Assembly (NCBI RefSeq): GCF_020026925.1 | Contig: NZ_JAIQDW010000023.1 | Coordinates: forward strand, 1-61,848 | Origin: Flavobacterium hibisci | GTDB lineage: Bacteria > Bacteroidota > Bacteroidia > Flavobacteriales > Flavobacteriaceae | Direction of reading: 5' to 3' | DNA length: 61,848 bases | Part shown: piece after piece, positions 25,686-35,449 of the stretch | Layout of the letters: each line of letters opens with the position of its first letter | Position numbering within the stretch: the first letter of the stretch is position 1 | The notes under the pieces: generated by a model | The model's input: only the letters and a program-made list of their open reading frames with translations | Databases searched by the model: none | Told to the model about the DNA's origin: nothing | Made by a program: the position numbers and the translations under genes

Positions 25686-27383
25686 TTATTTTTCAATTAC
25701 ATAATTTTCCATCACTAAAATATCCAAAGCTGTAATTTCGAATAGATGAAATGCCTCTTCAGGAGTTTCAACAATGGGCATTCCTTTTTTATTGAGACTT
25801 GTATTGAGTAAAACAGGTATTCCGCTTTCTGTATAAAACGCACTAAGCAATTTCGTAAACTTCGGATTCCAGCTTTTTTCAACTGTCTGAACTCGTGCCG
25901 AACCATCCTGATGTGTTACATTTTTAAGATTTATCAGATGTTCAGGATTTGTTTTATCTACCAAAATCATGTAAGGGCTATTCCTTCCATGCAAAAAATA
26001 TTCTTGTACTTTTTCTTCTAAAATTGCCGGTGCAAAAGGACGAAAATCTTCCCTGAATTTAATATTCAGATTGATATGATCTTTCATACCTTCAATTCCG
26101 GGATGTGCTAAAATACTTCTTCTTCCTAAAGAACGTGGACCAAATTCTGATCCTGACTGAAACCAGGCAATCGTTTGTCCGCGATTTAATTTTTCAGCGC
26201 AATAATTTACCAGTTCATTTTCATCGGAAAACTTTTTAGGATTGTATTTTTTGTATTCTTCTTTATTAAATGAAACTTCAATTTCAGAATCGCTATACGT
26301 TTTACCAAAACAAGTACTTCCGTTATGAGCAACTTTTGGCATATTCAAATATTCCAGCCAGCCGTAAAATGCACAGCCAAGTGCGAGGCCATTATCTGCG
26401 GCAGCGGATTCAAAATAAATATTTCCAGCTATTTTACTGTCCTGAAGTTTGGCATTTGCCACCGCATTAAGTGCAACCCCTCCGGAATAACATAGATTTT
26501 TATGAGGAAATTTTTCCAGACGATTGTGAATGCATTTTAAAACCGCTTTTTCTACCTGTTCCTGAGCCCATTTTGCGACATTGGCGTAATACTCAAAGTT
26601 GTTCTTGAAATATTCATACCCTTCTGACGGATTCGAAAATTGATTTTTCCAATCTTCATTTACAAACAGATTCCCGGATGTAAATTCAAAAGCTTCAAAA
26701 TCAAAGATTCCTGATTTTCCAAATGGTGCAAGTCCCATTAATTTGCCCACATCATCCATATCCCCAAATACGTAATAACTCACAGCTGCATAAAACCCTC
26801 CTATAGAATGCTGAGTAGTAGGAAGTGAAAACAAACCGCCTGAATTTTCAGCCATTTTACTGAAATCTTTAATCAAGGGCGTTAATTTTTGCCCGTCAAA
26901 ATTGTAAAAACTGTCTTTTTCACACAACATCTGAACTCCGTCAAGAAATTCAGGGTTTATATATTGTTTTTGTTCAGGATGCAATTTTAGAAACTGTTCA
27001 AGAGGACTCCCGCAGCCATCAATTACCATTACGGCACATTCTGAGAATGGGCAGGTTCCAACAGCACTGTAGGCATGAGCCAGATGGTGCGAAATATCAA
27101 CTATTCTCAAATCTGGTGTTTCTGCAAAAAGTCTTTTCCCTTTAAATTGATTACGATTCGGAATTTCGAAATTTGCACACTGTACTACAAGCGAAATATC
27201 TTTTAGCTGAATCCCTTCTGCATCCAGGCAGTACTGGATTGCGAGGTTATCATTTCCCCCATCATGTTTGATTCGGCTTAACCGTTCTTTTTCAATCCCT
27301 ACGCAAACACGTCCATTTTTTAACAAAACTGCCGATCCGTTGTGCGAAAGTCCGGTACCGAGAACATAAACAGGAGAATTCAT
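25686..27383 (-). CDS. NodU/CmcH-type carbamoyltransferase
   Basis: 565 aa, full length for the family. The N-terminal Kae1-like domain has the HHLAHAYSA motif (His99, His100, His103) and AVMVIDGCG; the C-terminal domain has FGPRSLGRRSILAHP and NIKFREDFRPFAPAILEE. These enzymes make carbamoyl-AMP from carbamoyl phosphate and move the carbamoyl group to a hydroxyl, as in nodulation factors and antibiotics. It is convergent to the Dph6-like/hydroxylase operon, whose product could be the acceptor. No polyketide or NRPS gene is close. Confidence 0.93.
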   Translation of the reverse strand: MNSPVYVLGTGLSHNGSAVLLKNGRVCVGIEKERLSRIKHDGGNDNLAIQYCLDAEGIQLKDISLVVQCANFEIPNRNQFKGKRLFAETPDLRIVDISHHLAHAYSAVGTCPFSECAVMVIDGCGSPLEQFLKLHPEQKQYINPEFLDGVQMLCEKDSFYNFDGQKLTPLIKDFSKMAENSGGLFSLPTTQHSIGGFYAAVSYYVFGDMDDVGKLMGLAPFGKSGIFDFEAFEFTSGNLFVNEDWKNQFSNPSEGYEYFKNNFEYYANVAKWAQEQVEKAVLKCIHNRLEKFPHKNLCYSGGVALNAVANAKLQDSKIAGNIYFESAAADNGLALGCAFYGWLEYLNMPKVAHNGSTCFGKTYSDSEIEVSFNKEEYKKYNPKKFSDENELVNYCAEKLNRGQTIAWFQSGSEFGPRSLGRRSILAHPGIEGMKDHINLNIKFREDFRPFAPAILEEKVQEYFLHGRNSPYMILVDKTNPEHLINLKNVTHQDGSARVQTVEKSWNPKFTKLLSAFYTESGIPVLLNTSLNKKGMPIVETPEEAFHLFEITALDILVMENYVIEK

Positions 27384-27431
27384 TAAGTAATATTTTTATA
27401 GTTTACTTTTAAACTACTAAAATAATTAAAC

Positions 27432-28016
27432 TTACTTATCAACTGAAAGAATAAACTGAAGAATTTGCTGAACATTTAAAACATAATCTGGCACTGTATT
27501 CTGGATAGCGTGATTAGGCATAAAAGGCATATCAGCTGAATCCGGATTCTGGATAATTATAGTTCCACCTTGACTTTTAATCGCTTTTAATCCTTCTGTA
27601 CCATCGGAATTTGAACCAGACAATAAAATCCCTGTCAGTTGTTTTTTATATATCTCAGCAGCTGATTCAAACGACACATCAATACTTGGTCTGCTGTAAT
27701 TTACTTTTTCAGAAGTATCAAGTGACAGCGTATGATTTTTTTCAAATAATAAATGATAATTTGACGGAGCTATATAAATAAATCCGGGTAATAATGCCAC
27801 CTTATCTTCAACCTTTTTTACTTTTACAGGTGATTTTATTTCAATGAGTTCTTCAAAAGTTTGCTCATCTGTGCTTTTTCGATGCACAACAATTACAATA
27901 GCAAAAGATTTTATAACAGACAACTGAGGTAAGATTTGCATTAGTGCATTTAAACTTCCGGCTGAGCCTCCTATAATTACAACGTTAAAATCTGGATTTA
28001 CTTGATTTTTCTCCAT
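27432..28016 (-). CDS. CheB-type methylesterase domain protein (no receiver)
   Basis: 194 aa, CheB catalytic domain alone. The Ser-His-Asp triad is visible: Ser18 in GGSAGS, His45 in VVHR and Asp138 in SGSNSDGTEG. It overlaps the CheR gene by 19 bases, so translation is coupled. No chemoreceptor, CheA or CheW lies in the window, and flavobacteria glide without flagella. It probably acts on a non-chemotaxis methylated partner, or the CheB/CheR domains serve as signalling modules with the adjacent hybrid kinase. Confidence 0.92.
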   Translation of the reverse strand: MEKNQVNPDFNVVIIGGSAGSLNALMQILPQLSVIKSFAIVIVVHRKSTDEQTFEELIEIKSPVKVKKVEDKVALLPGFIYIAPSNYHLLFEKNHTLSLDTSEKVNYSRPSIDVSFESAAEIYKKQLTGILLSGSNSDGTEGLKAIKSQGGTIIIQNPDSADMPFMPNHAIQNTVPDYVLNVQQILQFILSVDK

Positions 28017-28807
28017 ATTTTTTCCCTATCTAACTGTTTGTACTTGCCCGGTGATATGGAATACTTTATGGTTTCTTTTGTACCCAAAGCCAAAAACCCC
28101 AAAACCGCCAGACTATCATCAAATAAGCTAATTGCCCTTTTTTGTAAATCATTATCAAAATAAATCAGGACATTGCGACAAAAAATTATATCAAATTCAT
28201 TAAATGAAGTATCAGAAACTAAATTATGCTGTGAAAAAACCATTTTTTGGGATAGTTCTTCATTAAATTTTGCAATACCATAATTGGCCGTATAATAACT
28301 TGAAAAATCTTCTTTTCCTCCTGAGTCGCGGTAATTCTCTGAATACTCTTTCATCATCCTCAACGGAAATATCCCTTTTTTGGCTGAATCAAGGACCTTA
28401 GCATTTATATCCGTAGCATAAATTAGGGATTTATGCAGTAATCCTGCTTCCTTTAATAAAATGGCCATTGAATACACTTCTTCACCTGTAGAACATCCTG
28501 CATGCCATAAACGAATAAAAGGTTTTGTACCTAATAACGGGAGAACCTGATTACGGATTACAGTGTAAAAAGCAGGGTCCCGAAACATTTCGGTAACATT
28601 TACTGTAATTTCATCAATAACATGCTTGAAATAGTCAGCATCGTATCTGACCTTAGATAAAAATTCACCAAAATGAATAAATCCATCCAGTTGATATATT
28701 CTGTTTACACGTCTTTTTAACGAAGCTCTTGAATAACTACCAAAATCAAAACCATAATATTCATACACTTCATTTATAAAGGTTTCTAATTCGATATCTT
28801 CTATCAT
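27998..28807 (-). CDS. CheR-type protein-glutamate methyltransferase
   Basis: 269 aa. N-terminal helical domain (about 1-75: RASLKRRVNRIY), then the SAM domain with FIRLWHAGCSTGEEVYSMAI (SAM motif I), IYATDINAKVLDSAKKGIF and DIIFCRNVLIYF, typical of CheR. It methylates glutamates of receptors using SAM. Gene order is kinase, receiver, CheR, CheB, with overlaps or 6-16 base gaps, as in the Bacteroidota CheR-CheB-hybrid kinase clusters unrelated to flagella. Confidence 0.95.
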   Translation of the reverse strand: MIEDIELETFINEVYEYYGFDFGSYSRASLKRRVNRIYQLDGFIHFGEFLSKVRYDADYFKHVIDEITVNVTEMFRDPAFYTVIRNQVLPLLGTKPFIRLWHAGCSTGEEVYSMAILLKEAGLLHKSLIYATDINAKVLDSAKKGIFPLRMMKEYSENYRDSGGKEDFSSYYTANYGIAKFNEELSQKMVFSQHNLVSDTSFNEFDIIFCRNVLIYFDNDLQKRAISLFDDSLAVLGFLALGTKETIKYSISPGKYKQLDREKIWRKIK

Positions 28808-28813
28808 AAAATT

Positions 28814-29179
28814 CTAAATTCTGCTTAACATCAAAAGCAATTTATCCACATCGACCGGTTTAGAAATATAATCATCTGCACCAGCCTCCAAACATTTTTC
28901 TTTATCTCCATTCATAGCCTGAGCCGTCACAGCTACAACAAAAGTTGATTCGTGCGAAGGTATATTCTTTATCAAAGGAATGGCGTCGTAGCCATCCATT
29001 TCAGGCATCATCATATCAATTAAAACAGCATCTATATTTTCATCCGAATTTAATATTTTTAAAGCTTCTTCAGCACTCAGACATGATAAACACTCAAATG
29101 ATTTGGCACGGAGCGTATTTTCTAAAGCAAAAATATTTCTGGAATCATCATCCACTATCAAAACCCTTTTTTTATGCAT
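28814..29179 (-). CDS. Single-domain response regulator
   Basis: 121 aa, receiver domain only. Phospho-acceptor Asp55 in AVLIDMMMPEMDG, acidic pocket DDD at 10-12 and the signalling Lys in ISKPVDVDKL. No output domain, so it is likely a phosphate shuttle or competitor for the hybrid kinase encoded 15 bases upstream. Its sequence resembles the third receiver of that kinase (VLIVDDDxRNI... and the TAxAMxGDxEKC stretch), suggesting it arose by duplication of that receiver. Confidence 0.95.
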   Translation of the reverse strand: MHKKRVLIVDDDSRNIFALENTLRAKSFECLSCLSAEEALKILNSDENIDAVLIDMMMPEMDGYDAIPLIKNIPSHESTFVVAVTAQAMNGDKEKCLEAGADDYISKPVDVDKLLLMLSRI

Positions 29180-29194
29180 ATTTTTACCTTTTAA

Positions 29195-32100
29195 TTAAAC
29201 TTTATCATACAGCCATACTCGCAGCAATGAAAGCAGCTGGTCAATATCTACTGGCTTCGTGATATAATCTGAAGCTCCTGCCCTGATACATTTTTCCCGG
29301 TCTCCAGTCATAGCTTTTGCTGTAACGGCAATTAATGGCAAAGTTAAATGTTTTGGATTACTTCGTATTTTTTCTGCTGTTTCATACCCATCCATATTTG
29401 GCATCATCATGTCCAGTAAAACGATGTCTGTATTTGGATTCTCTTCAAGCATTTTAATAGCTTCCTTGCCATCAAATGCAGTTATTACATTCATTTTAAA
29501 TACTTCAAGCGCTTTTGTTAGCGAATAGATATTACGCACATCATCATCTACGATTAAAACCGTTTTATCAAATAAAATATTATTCAGTAAATTCAGTTTC
29601 TTATGGCTTTCCTTTTTGCCTTCAGAACCTTTATTTTCTTCAACCAGATGCAGGAAAAGAGATACCTCGTCCAGCATTCTTTGATACGAATGCGCCGTTT
29701 TTACGATTATAGAATCTGCATATTTTCTGATTTTTACTTCTTCCTTAAGGGATAAGCTTTTTCCGGTAAACACGATTACAGGAAGATTTTCTAAGCCCGG
29801 ACTTTTCTTGACGCCATCCAGGATTTCATAAGCCTGTTTGTCAGGAATTCCCATATCTAAAATTACGCAGTCTATTTCACTTTTATTGAGTGCCTTTAAT
29901 CCTTCAGTAACTTCACTTTTAATTTCAGAATTGATATTATTACTTCCTAAAAAGTAAGCCAAAGCTTTGGCATGTTTCGGATTATCCTCAATAATCAGCA
30001 CTTTTTGGGCTTCTTTACTGATAATATGCTCTATTCGCATGAAAACTTCCGGAATTTTTTCGAACGCGACAGGTTTGTCCAGAAAATCAACTGCTCCTTT
30101 GAGCAAACTTTCCTGTTTAAGCTTATGCGATGACATAATATGAACCGGAATATGTTTGGTCTGCGAGTTATTTTTAAGCTCTTCTAAAATCTCCCATCCG
30201 CTTTTTACAGGCAACTCTATATCTAGTAAAACACCAATTGGTTTGTATATTAAAGCAAAATTTAACGCATAGTCCCCTCGTACAGCGACGATTCCTTTAT
30301 ATCCTTTTTCCCTTGTGAAACTCAATAATGATTTTGCAAAATTGATATCGTCTTCAACAATTAAAATAACTTTATCATCTTGTGAAATAGCATTTCGGTC
30401 ATCTTCAATTTCATCCGGGATAACAGTACTGATATAATTGTATTTTTGATTTTCTGCATCAGTATTTTCATTTGGCTCAATTTCAATTGGAGGTGTTTTT
30501 TCGACTGTTACCTTTTTCATTTCAGAACCAAAAACAGGAAGGCATAAGGTAAAAGTACTTCCCTCGTTTACTTTACTATGCAAAATAATTTCTCCTTTAA
30601 GCAATTTGGCCAGTTCCCTGCTTATTGAAAGACCTAAACCGGTTCCGCCATATTTTCTTTTCGTAGATCCGTCTGCCTGTTGGAAAGCTTCAAAAATCAA
30701 GGGCTGTTTATCCAATGGAATTCCGATTCCGGTGTCTTTTACAATAAAACAGATTATTTTATCATCATCGTCATTCACTTTGATTTCTAAACTTACAGAT
30801 CCTTTTTCTGTAAATTTAATTGCATTTGAAATTAGATTTTTCAGAATTTGCTCCAGACGCATTTTGTCAGTTTTAATAACTAAAGGCGCATCTTTGGCAA
30901 TGATTTCAAAATCTATCTTTTTTTCTTTTGCTACTACTGAAAATAAATTTGAAAGATTGTCTGTTATTTCTTTGGTTGAAACATCTAAAAACTCCAGTTC
31001 CATTTTGCCGGCTTCAATTTTAGATAAATCCAGGATTTCATCAATTAAGCCTAACAAACTGTTTCCTGAACTCTGAATTACTTTAGCAAACTCAACTTCT
31101 TCAGCATTCATGCTCTTGTTATTATTCTCAGCTAATAGGCGGCTTAATAGTAAAATAGAATTTAAAGGAGTCCTTAACTCATGTGACATATTGGCCAAAA
31201 ACTCCGACTTGTAGCGGGTAGTAAGTTCCAGTGCTTCAGATTTTTTCTGAATTTCAGTATTTCTTTCTTCTAATAAAACACTTCGTTCTGATAATTCCTC
31301 ATTGGTCTGTTCCAGCTCTTCCTGCTGCACCCTTAATTCTTCTTCTGAAGCCTGTAGTTTTTCAGTCTGGGTTTCTAATTCGGCATTCATGGCTTCCAGC
31401 TCACTATGCTGAATTCTTAACTCCTCTGATTGTGCCTGGGTTTCCTCGAGAAGTTCCAAAACACGTTTTCTGTTTCGGGTTGATTTAATGGCAATCGCTA
31501 TATTATTGGAAACAGTCTGTAGAAATTCCAAATCAATTTTAGTAAACTCTTTTACGTTTGCTAATTCAAAAGCACCTTCAATTTTGGTATTGATTAAAGG
31601 GACAGCAACAATATGTTTAGGTTTTATTTCACCAAGTGCATAAGTAATCTGAACATCATTTTCAGAAAAGGATTTTAATTCCAGTATTTTTCTTGAAGCC
31701 ACGCATTGCCCAATCAATCCCTCTCCTTGTTTGATATGTTCCCTGTTTTTAGCAGGAAGATAGCTGTAACCCGAAATTGCATACAATTCATCCCCTTCTG
31801 TTGAATAAATAACACCCGCACTGCTTTTGGTATATTGGCATAAAAATTCAATAACGTCTTTAGATAGTCTTTCTAGCTCCTTATCTCCAATCATCACATT
31901 ATTTAGCTGGGCAATACCGGTTTGCAGCCATTCTTTTTGAGACAATAAATCAAAAGATGATTTTAAGGAAACCCCCATACTGTTTAAAGATTCTCCCACG
32001 CTACCCAATGCATCAGACTTTGTATCATCGACCCTTATATCGTAATTTCCCTGTGAAATATTAGATGCAACTGTACTTATTGCGTGAATTCTTTCGGCAG

Positions 32101-32767
32101 TTTCCCTGTCCTTTTTTTCTAACTCTTCCTGAAGAAAAGAACGTTCATTATAATCTTTTAAAATACGCAGCAAGAACATTATTGTTATAATAAAAGCGAT
32201 TATGAAAGCTGCAATAATTAAAATAAAACTATAGTTACCATATCGCTGAGAATTGGCATTTCGTTCCTTTAAAAGTATCTGTTCAGTATTTTCAATATTT
32301 CTATAGTACGCACGAAGTTCATCCATCATTTTTTTTCCTTCGTTCAGATCAAAAGTAGCAGTTTGCCCGCCCAATCGTTTTTTTACCACCAGATTGTGAA
32401 GGTATTTGTAAAAAACATTCGTACGTGCTTTTACCTCTTTTAAGTTCTTTTGCTGCGAAGGATTATCTTGTGTGAGTTCATCCAGTATGCCAAAAATCTT
32501 ATCTGATCTTTTTTCGGCATCATTATAGTGATCCAGAAATTGTTCATTTCCAGTTATTAAGTAACCCCGCATACTCGTCTGGGCATCGGTAAGTATTGAT
32601 ATACCTTCATTAAGATTATAAATCACTTCCTGAGTGTGATTTACCCAGTAGTTGCTGTTTAAAAGGTTTCTTATACTTAAAAATGAAGCTGTAGAGCTTA
32701 TCATTAATATAAATAAAGAAACTAATGAGCTGATTAATAAATTTCTTTTAAAGTTGTTTTGCTTCAT
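29195..32767 (-). CDS. CHASE3-HAMP-GAF hybrid histidine kinase with three receiver domains
   Basis: 1190 aa. TM at about 10-30, CHASE3 sensor (about 35-175), TM at about 180-202, HAMP, GAF (about 290-430), a long coiled coil with EELRVQQEELEQTNEEL (430-520), HisKA with His529 in MSHELRTPLNS, HATPase_c (about 635-750, DTGIGIP and GTGLGLS), then three receivers: about 800-915, 920-1035 and 1067-1185. The second has ILDMGIPD and a missing Lys-Pro context, so may be degenerate. It senses an extracytoplasmic signal; the receptor-like CheR/CheB partners lie downstream. Confidence 0.95.
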   Translation of the reverse strand: MKQNNFKRNLLISSLVSLFILMISSTASFLSIRNLLNSNYWVNHTQEVIYNLNEGISILTDAQTSMRGYLITGNEQFLDHYNDAEKRSDKIFGILDELTQDNPSQQKNLKEVKARTNVFYKYLHNLVVKKRLGGQTATFDLNEGKKMMDELRAYYRNIENTEQILLKERNANSQRYGNYSFILIIAAFIIAFIITIMFLLRILKDYNERSFLQEELEKKDRETAERIHAISTVASNISQGNYDIRVDDTKSDALGSVGESLNSMGVSLKSSFDLLSQKEWLQTGIAQLNNVMIGDKELERLSKDVIEFLCQYTKSSAGVIYSTEGDELYAISGYSYLPAKNREHIKQGEGLIGQCVASRKILELKSFSENDVQITYALGEIKPKHIVAVPLINTKIEGAFELANVKEFTKIDLEFLQTVSNNIAIAIKSTRNRKRVLELLEETQAQSEELRIQHSELEAMNAELETQTEKLQASEEELRVQQEELEQTNEELSERSVLLEERNTEIQKKSEALELTTRYKSEFLANMSHELRTPLNSILLLSRLLAENNNKSMNAEEVEFAKVIQSSGNSLLGLIDEILDLSKIEAGKMELEFLDVSTKEITDNLSNLFSVVAKEKKIDFEIIAKDAPLVIKTDKMRLEQILKNLISNAIKFTEKGSVSLEIKVNDDDDKIICFIVKDTGIGIPLDKQPLIFEAFQQADGSTKRKYGGTGLGLSISRELAKLLKGEIILHSKVNEGSTFTLCLPVFGSEMKKVTVEKTPPIEIEPNENTDAENQKYNYISTVIPDEIEDDRNAISQDDKVILIVEDDINFAKSLLSFTREKGYKGIVAVRGDYALNFALIYKPIGVLLDIELPVKSGWEILEELKNNSQTKHIPVHIMSSHKLKQESLLKGAVDFLDKPVAFEKIPEVFMRIEHIISKEAQKVLIIEDNPKHAKALAYFLGSNNINSEIKSEVTEGLKALNKSEIDCVILDMGIPDKQAYEILDGVKKSPGLENLPVIVFTGKSLSLKEEVKIRKYADSIIVKTAHSYQRMLDEVSLFLHLVEENKGSEGKKESHKKLNLLNNILFDKTVLIVDDDVRNIYSLTKALEVFKMNVITAFDGKEAIKMLEENPNTDIVLLDMMMPNMDGYETAEKIRSNPKHLTLPLIAVTAKAMTGDREKCIRAGASDYITKPVDIDQLLSLLRVWLYDKV

Positions 32768-32773
32768 ATAAAA

Positions 32774-33997
32774 TTATTTTATTTCCTGATATTCTAAAGG
32801 TAAAACCATAATAAAGCTTGCTCCTTTGCCTATTTGGCTTTTGGCAGTAATTAGTCCGTTATGTTTTTCGATTATTTTTTTTGCAATTGCAAGTCCAATA
32901 CCTGTTCCTTCATAGCTTTGACGATCATTGAGGCTCTGAAAAATGATAAAAATCCTGTCCAGGTAAATTTCATCAAAACCAATCCCGTTGTCCTTTACAG
33001 TGATACGGCAATAGTTTCCGTTTGGAGAAGGGCTTGCGTCGAAATCTTTGGTTTCAATCAATTCTGAAGTGATTTCGATTACCGGATTTTCAGTATTATT
33101 AGAGAACTTAAGGGCATTTCCGATCAAATTTTGAAAAACCTGCCTCAGCTGGCTCGGAATACTGTCTATAGTTGGAAGTACATTTGTTTTTATTATAGCG
33201 TTTTTACGCTCGATCAGATAATCAAAATCAGAAAGCACTTCTTGCAAAACTTCATTTAAATCTGTTTTTTCAGGCTGTACCTTTGCAGACAACCTTGAAT
33301 AGGCAAGTAAATCAGTAATTAAAGTCTGCATTCTTTCAGCTGATTTAATAGTTCGGTTTACATAATCAACCGCTTTATCATCTTTGGCAAGATATAAATC
33401 TTTAATGATTTTAATAAAAATCTGAATTTTTCGGATTGGCTCATTCAAATCATGTGAAACCACCCATGCAAACTGCTGAAGCTCATGATTTTTAAGCTCC
33501 AGTTCCTCATTTTTTAAAATTAATTCTTTAGTTCTTTCTGTAATTTTTATTTCCAGGTTATCCTGCGCTTCTTTTCTGATTTTGATTTCTTTAGACAGAA
33601 GCTCTTTCATCTCTTTTAACTCATTCTGCTGTTCGTAAATTTTCAGGAATGTTTTTACTTTTAAAATCAGCAAATCAGAGTCAACCGGCTTCGTAATATA
33701 TTCTACTGCGCCAGTTTCATACCCTTTAAAAATATATTTTTTTTCTATATTAAGTGCTGAAAGAAAAATAACAGGAATATCTTTTGTTTTTTTATTTCCG
33801 GAAAGGATTTTCACTACCTCAAAACCATCTAGTCCAGGCATCTGAACATCCATTATAATTAGGGAGTAATTTATCTGTAAAATCTTCTTTAATGCTTCCT
33901 CACCTGATTCTGCGGTGTCTACATCGATATTATGCAGCTCTAAAGTTTTTTTTAGGGCAAGTATATTTGCCTTTATATCGTCTACAATTAATACCAT
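32774..33997 (-). CDS. Receiver-histidine kinase fusion protein
   Basis: 407 aa. N-terminal receiver (Asp50 in IIMDVQMPGLDG, Lys103 in ITKPVD), a coiled-coil linker (about 120-175), then HisKA with His182 in WVVSHDLNEPIRK and HATPase_c (NLIGNALKFSN, DNGIGFD, GTGIGLAI). No membrane segment, so it is cytosolic. First gene of the operon, 6 bases from the hybrid kinase. The arrangement permits phosphorelay through soluble receiver-kinases, perhaps from the membrane sensor; direction is not determinable here. Confidence 0.95.
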   Translation of the reverse strand: MVLIVDDIKANILALKKTLELHNIDVDTAESGEEALKKILQINYSLIIMDVQMPGLDGFEVVKILSGNKKTKDIPVIFLSALNIEKKYIFKGYETGAVEYITKPVDSDLLILKVKTFLKIYEQQNELKEMKELLSKEIKIRKEAQDNLEIKITERTKELILKNEELELKNHELQQFAWVVSHDLNEPIRKIQIFIKIIKDLYLAKDDKAVDYVNRTIKSAERMQTLITDLLAYSRLSAKVQPEKTDLNEVLQEVLSDFDYLIERKNAIIKTNVLPTIDSIPSQLRQVFQNLIGNALKFSNNTENPVIEITSELIETKDFDASPSPNGNYCRITVKDNGIGFDEIYLDRIFIIFQSLNDRQSYEGTGIGLAIAKKIIEKHNGLITAKSQIGKGASFIMVLPLEYQEIK

Positions 33998-34252
33998 CTA
34001 TTTGTAAGCTAAAGTGTTATTGTTACAGTAAATTTTGAAAATTTACTTCTAAATTAAATTTTATAAAATCTCAAATATATCTAAAAAAAAATTAACACTT
34101 TTTTTATTTAAAAATATATTAATTACATAATTCCCACATTGATATTATCTATAAAACCAAAAGACCTTTTGCGACAATCTAAAATTCTTTTAAGTCAATA
34201 AATACTGGAGTATAGGACTATTTTAGTAATAGTATGTAAAAAACAATAACTT

Positions 34253-35101
34253 ATGAAAAAGATAAAAACATTTCCAGAACAAAAACAAAATTTGCCAGGA
34301 AACGAACATTTGATGAATCCCGAACCAGAAATTATTAAAGAAAATTATAACGGAAGCGGAAAACTTTTAGGCAAAGTAGCCTTTATAACCGGAGGTGACA
34401 GCGGAATCGGACGAAGTGTTGCTGTACATTTTGCCAGGGAGGGCGCAAATATTGCAATTGTATACCTGAAAGAAGACAAAGATGCTCAAAAAACAAAAGA
34501 GCTTGTGGAGAAAGAAGGCCAGCAATGCCTGCTAATAAGTGGCGATCTGAAAGATGAAAAATTCTGTAAAAGCGCCATAAAAAGCTGTGTAAAAACTTTT
34601 AGCAAAATAAACATAATTGTAAATAACGCAGCAGTTCAGTTTCCTCAGAATGAACTTGAAAAGATTACTGCAGCACAACTTCAAAAAACATTTGAGACCA
34701 ACATTTACCCCTATTTTTATATTACTAAAGCTGCTTTGCCTTTTTTAGATAAAGGCGACAGCATTATAAATACAAGTTCGGTTACGGCTTACAGAGGAAG
34801 CGAACATCTTTTGGATTATTCGAGTACAAAAGGTGCCATTCTAACTTTTACCAGATCATTATCAACCATGCTGGCAAAAAGGCAAATCAGGGTTAACGGA
34901 GTGGCTCCCGGACCTATCTGGACACCGTTGATTGTTGCAACATTCGATAAGGTTTCTGATTTTGGAAAAGACAATCCAATGGGGCGTGCAGGTCAGCCGT
35001 CTGAAGTTGGTCCGGCTTATGTTTTTTTAGCTTCTGAGGACAGCAGTTACATTACCGGCCAATTTATTCACATTAACGGCGGTGAACTTGTGGGAGGCTA
35101 A
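34253..35101 (+). CDS. Short-chain dehydrogenase/reductase, general-stress (Gsp39/YhdF) type
   Basis: 282 aa. Cofactor motif TGGDSGIG at 46-53, NNAA, then the catalytic Ser175/176, Tyr189 and Lys193 (YSSTK). The N-terminal about 38-residue extension (KTFPEQKQNLPGNEHLMNPEPE) is typical of the stress-induced SDRs of Bacillus YhdF type. Substrate unknown. Starts a two-gene unit with SemiSWEET and lies divergently from the kinase operon, with a 255-base upstream gap where regulation may occur; I see no clear -7 box. Confidence 0.92.
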   Translation: MKKIKTFPEQKQNLPGNEHLMNPEPEIIKENYNGSGKLLGKVAFITGGDSGIGRSVAVHFAREGANIAIVYLKEDKDAQKTKELVEKEGQQCLLISGDLKDEKFCKSAIKSCVKTFSKINIIVNNAAVQFPQNELEKITAAQLQKTFETNIYPYFYITKAALPFLDKGDSIINTSSVTAYRGSEHLLDYSSTKGAILTFTRSLSTMLAKRQIRVNGVAPGPIWTPLIVATFDKVSDFGKDNPMGRAGQPSEVGPAYVFLASEDSSYITGQFIHINGGELVGG

Positions 35102-35118
35102 CTTAAAAAATCAAAATT

Positions 35119-35382
35119 ATGAATTACATTGATCTGATTGGTCTTTTTGCGGGTATTTGCGTAACCATTTCGGTAATTCCACAAATTATAAAGGTCTGGA
35201 AAACAAAAAAGGTAAAGCAAATTTCACTGCTTACCTTTGGCGTCCTGACATTTGGAATCGCTATATGGGTTGTTTACGGGATTTTGAAAAAAGATTTGCC
35301 TGTAATTGTTACGAATAGTGTTTCTTTGTTCTTAAATTTAATTATGGTTTATTTCCTAATTTACTACGAAAAAGAACAATAA
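35119..35382 (+). CDS. SemiSWEET sugar transporter (PQ-loop)
   Basis: 87 aa, three membrane helices, the single-MtN3 repeat that dimerises in SemiSWEETs. The conserved PQ motif appears in SVIPQIIKVWKTKK (about 19-32). It moves sugars down their gradient. 17 bases after the SDR stop, same strand. Confidence 0.9.
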   Translation: MNYIDLIGLFAGICVTISVIPQIIKVWKTKKVKQISLLTFGVLTFGIAIWVVYGILKKDLPVIVTNSVSLFLNLIMVYFLIYYEKEQ

Positions 35383-35400
35383 GCATAAAACTCTCTAATA

Positions 35401-35433
35401 AAAAAAACAGCTTCGGTAAAAGCTGTTTTTTTT
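35401..35433 (+). terminator. Terminator after SemiSWEET
   Basis: AAAAACAGCTT and AAGCTGTTTTT around CGGTAA, followed by T. Bidirectional in effect, as a convergent gene ends at 35450. Confidence 0.85.
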
Positions 35434-35449
35434 CAATATATAAGGCTTA

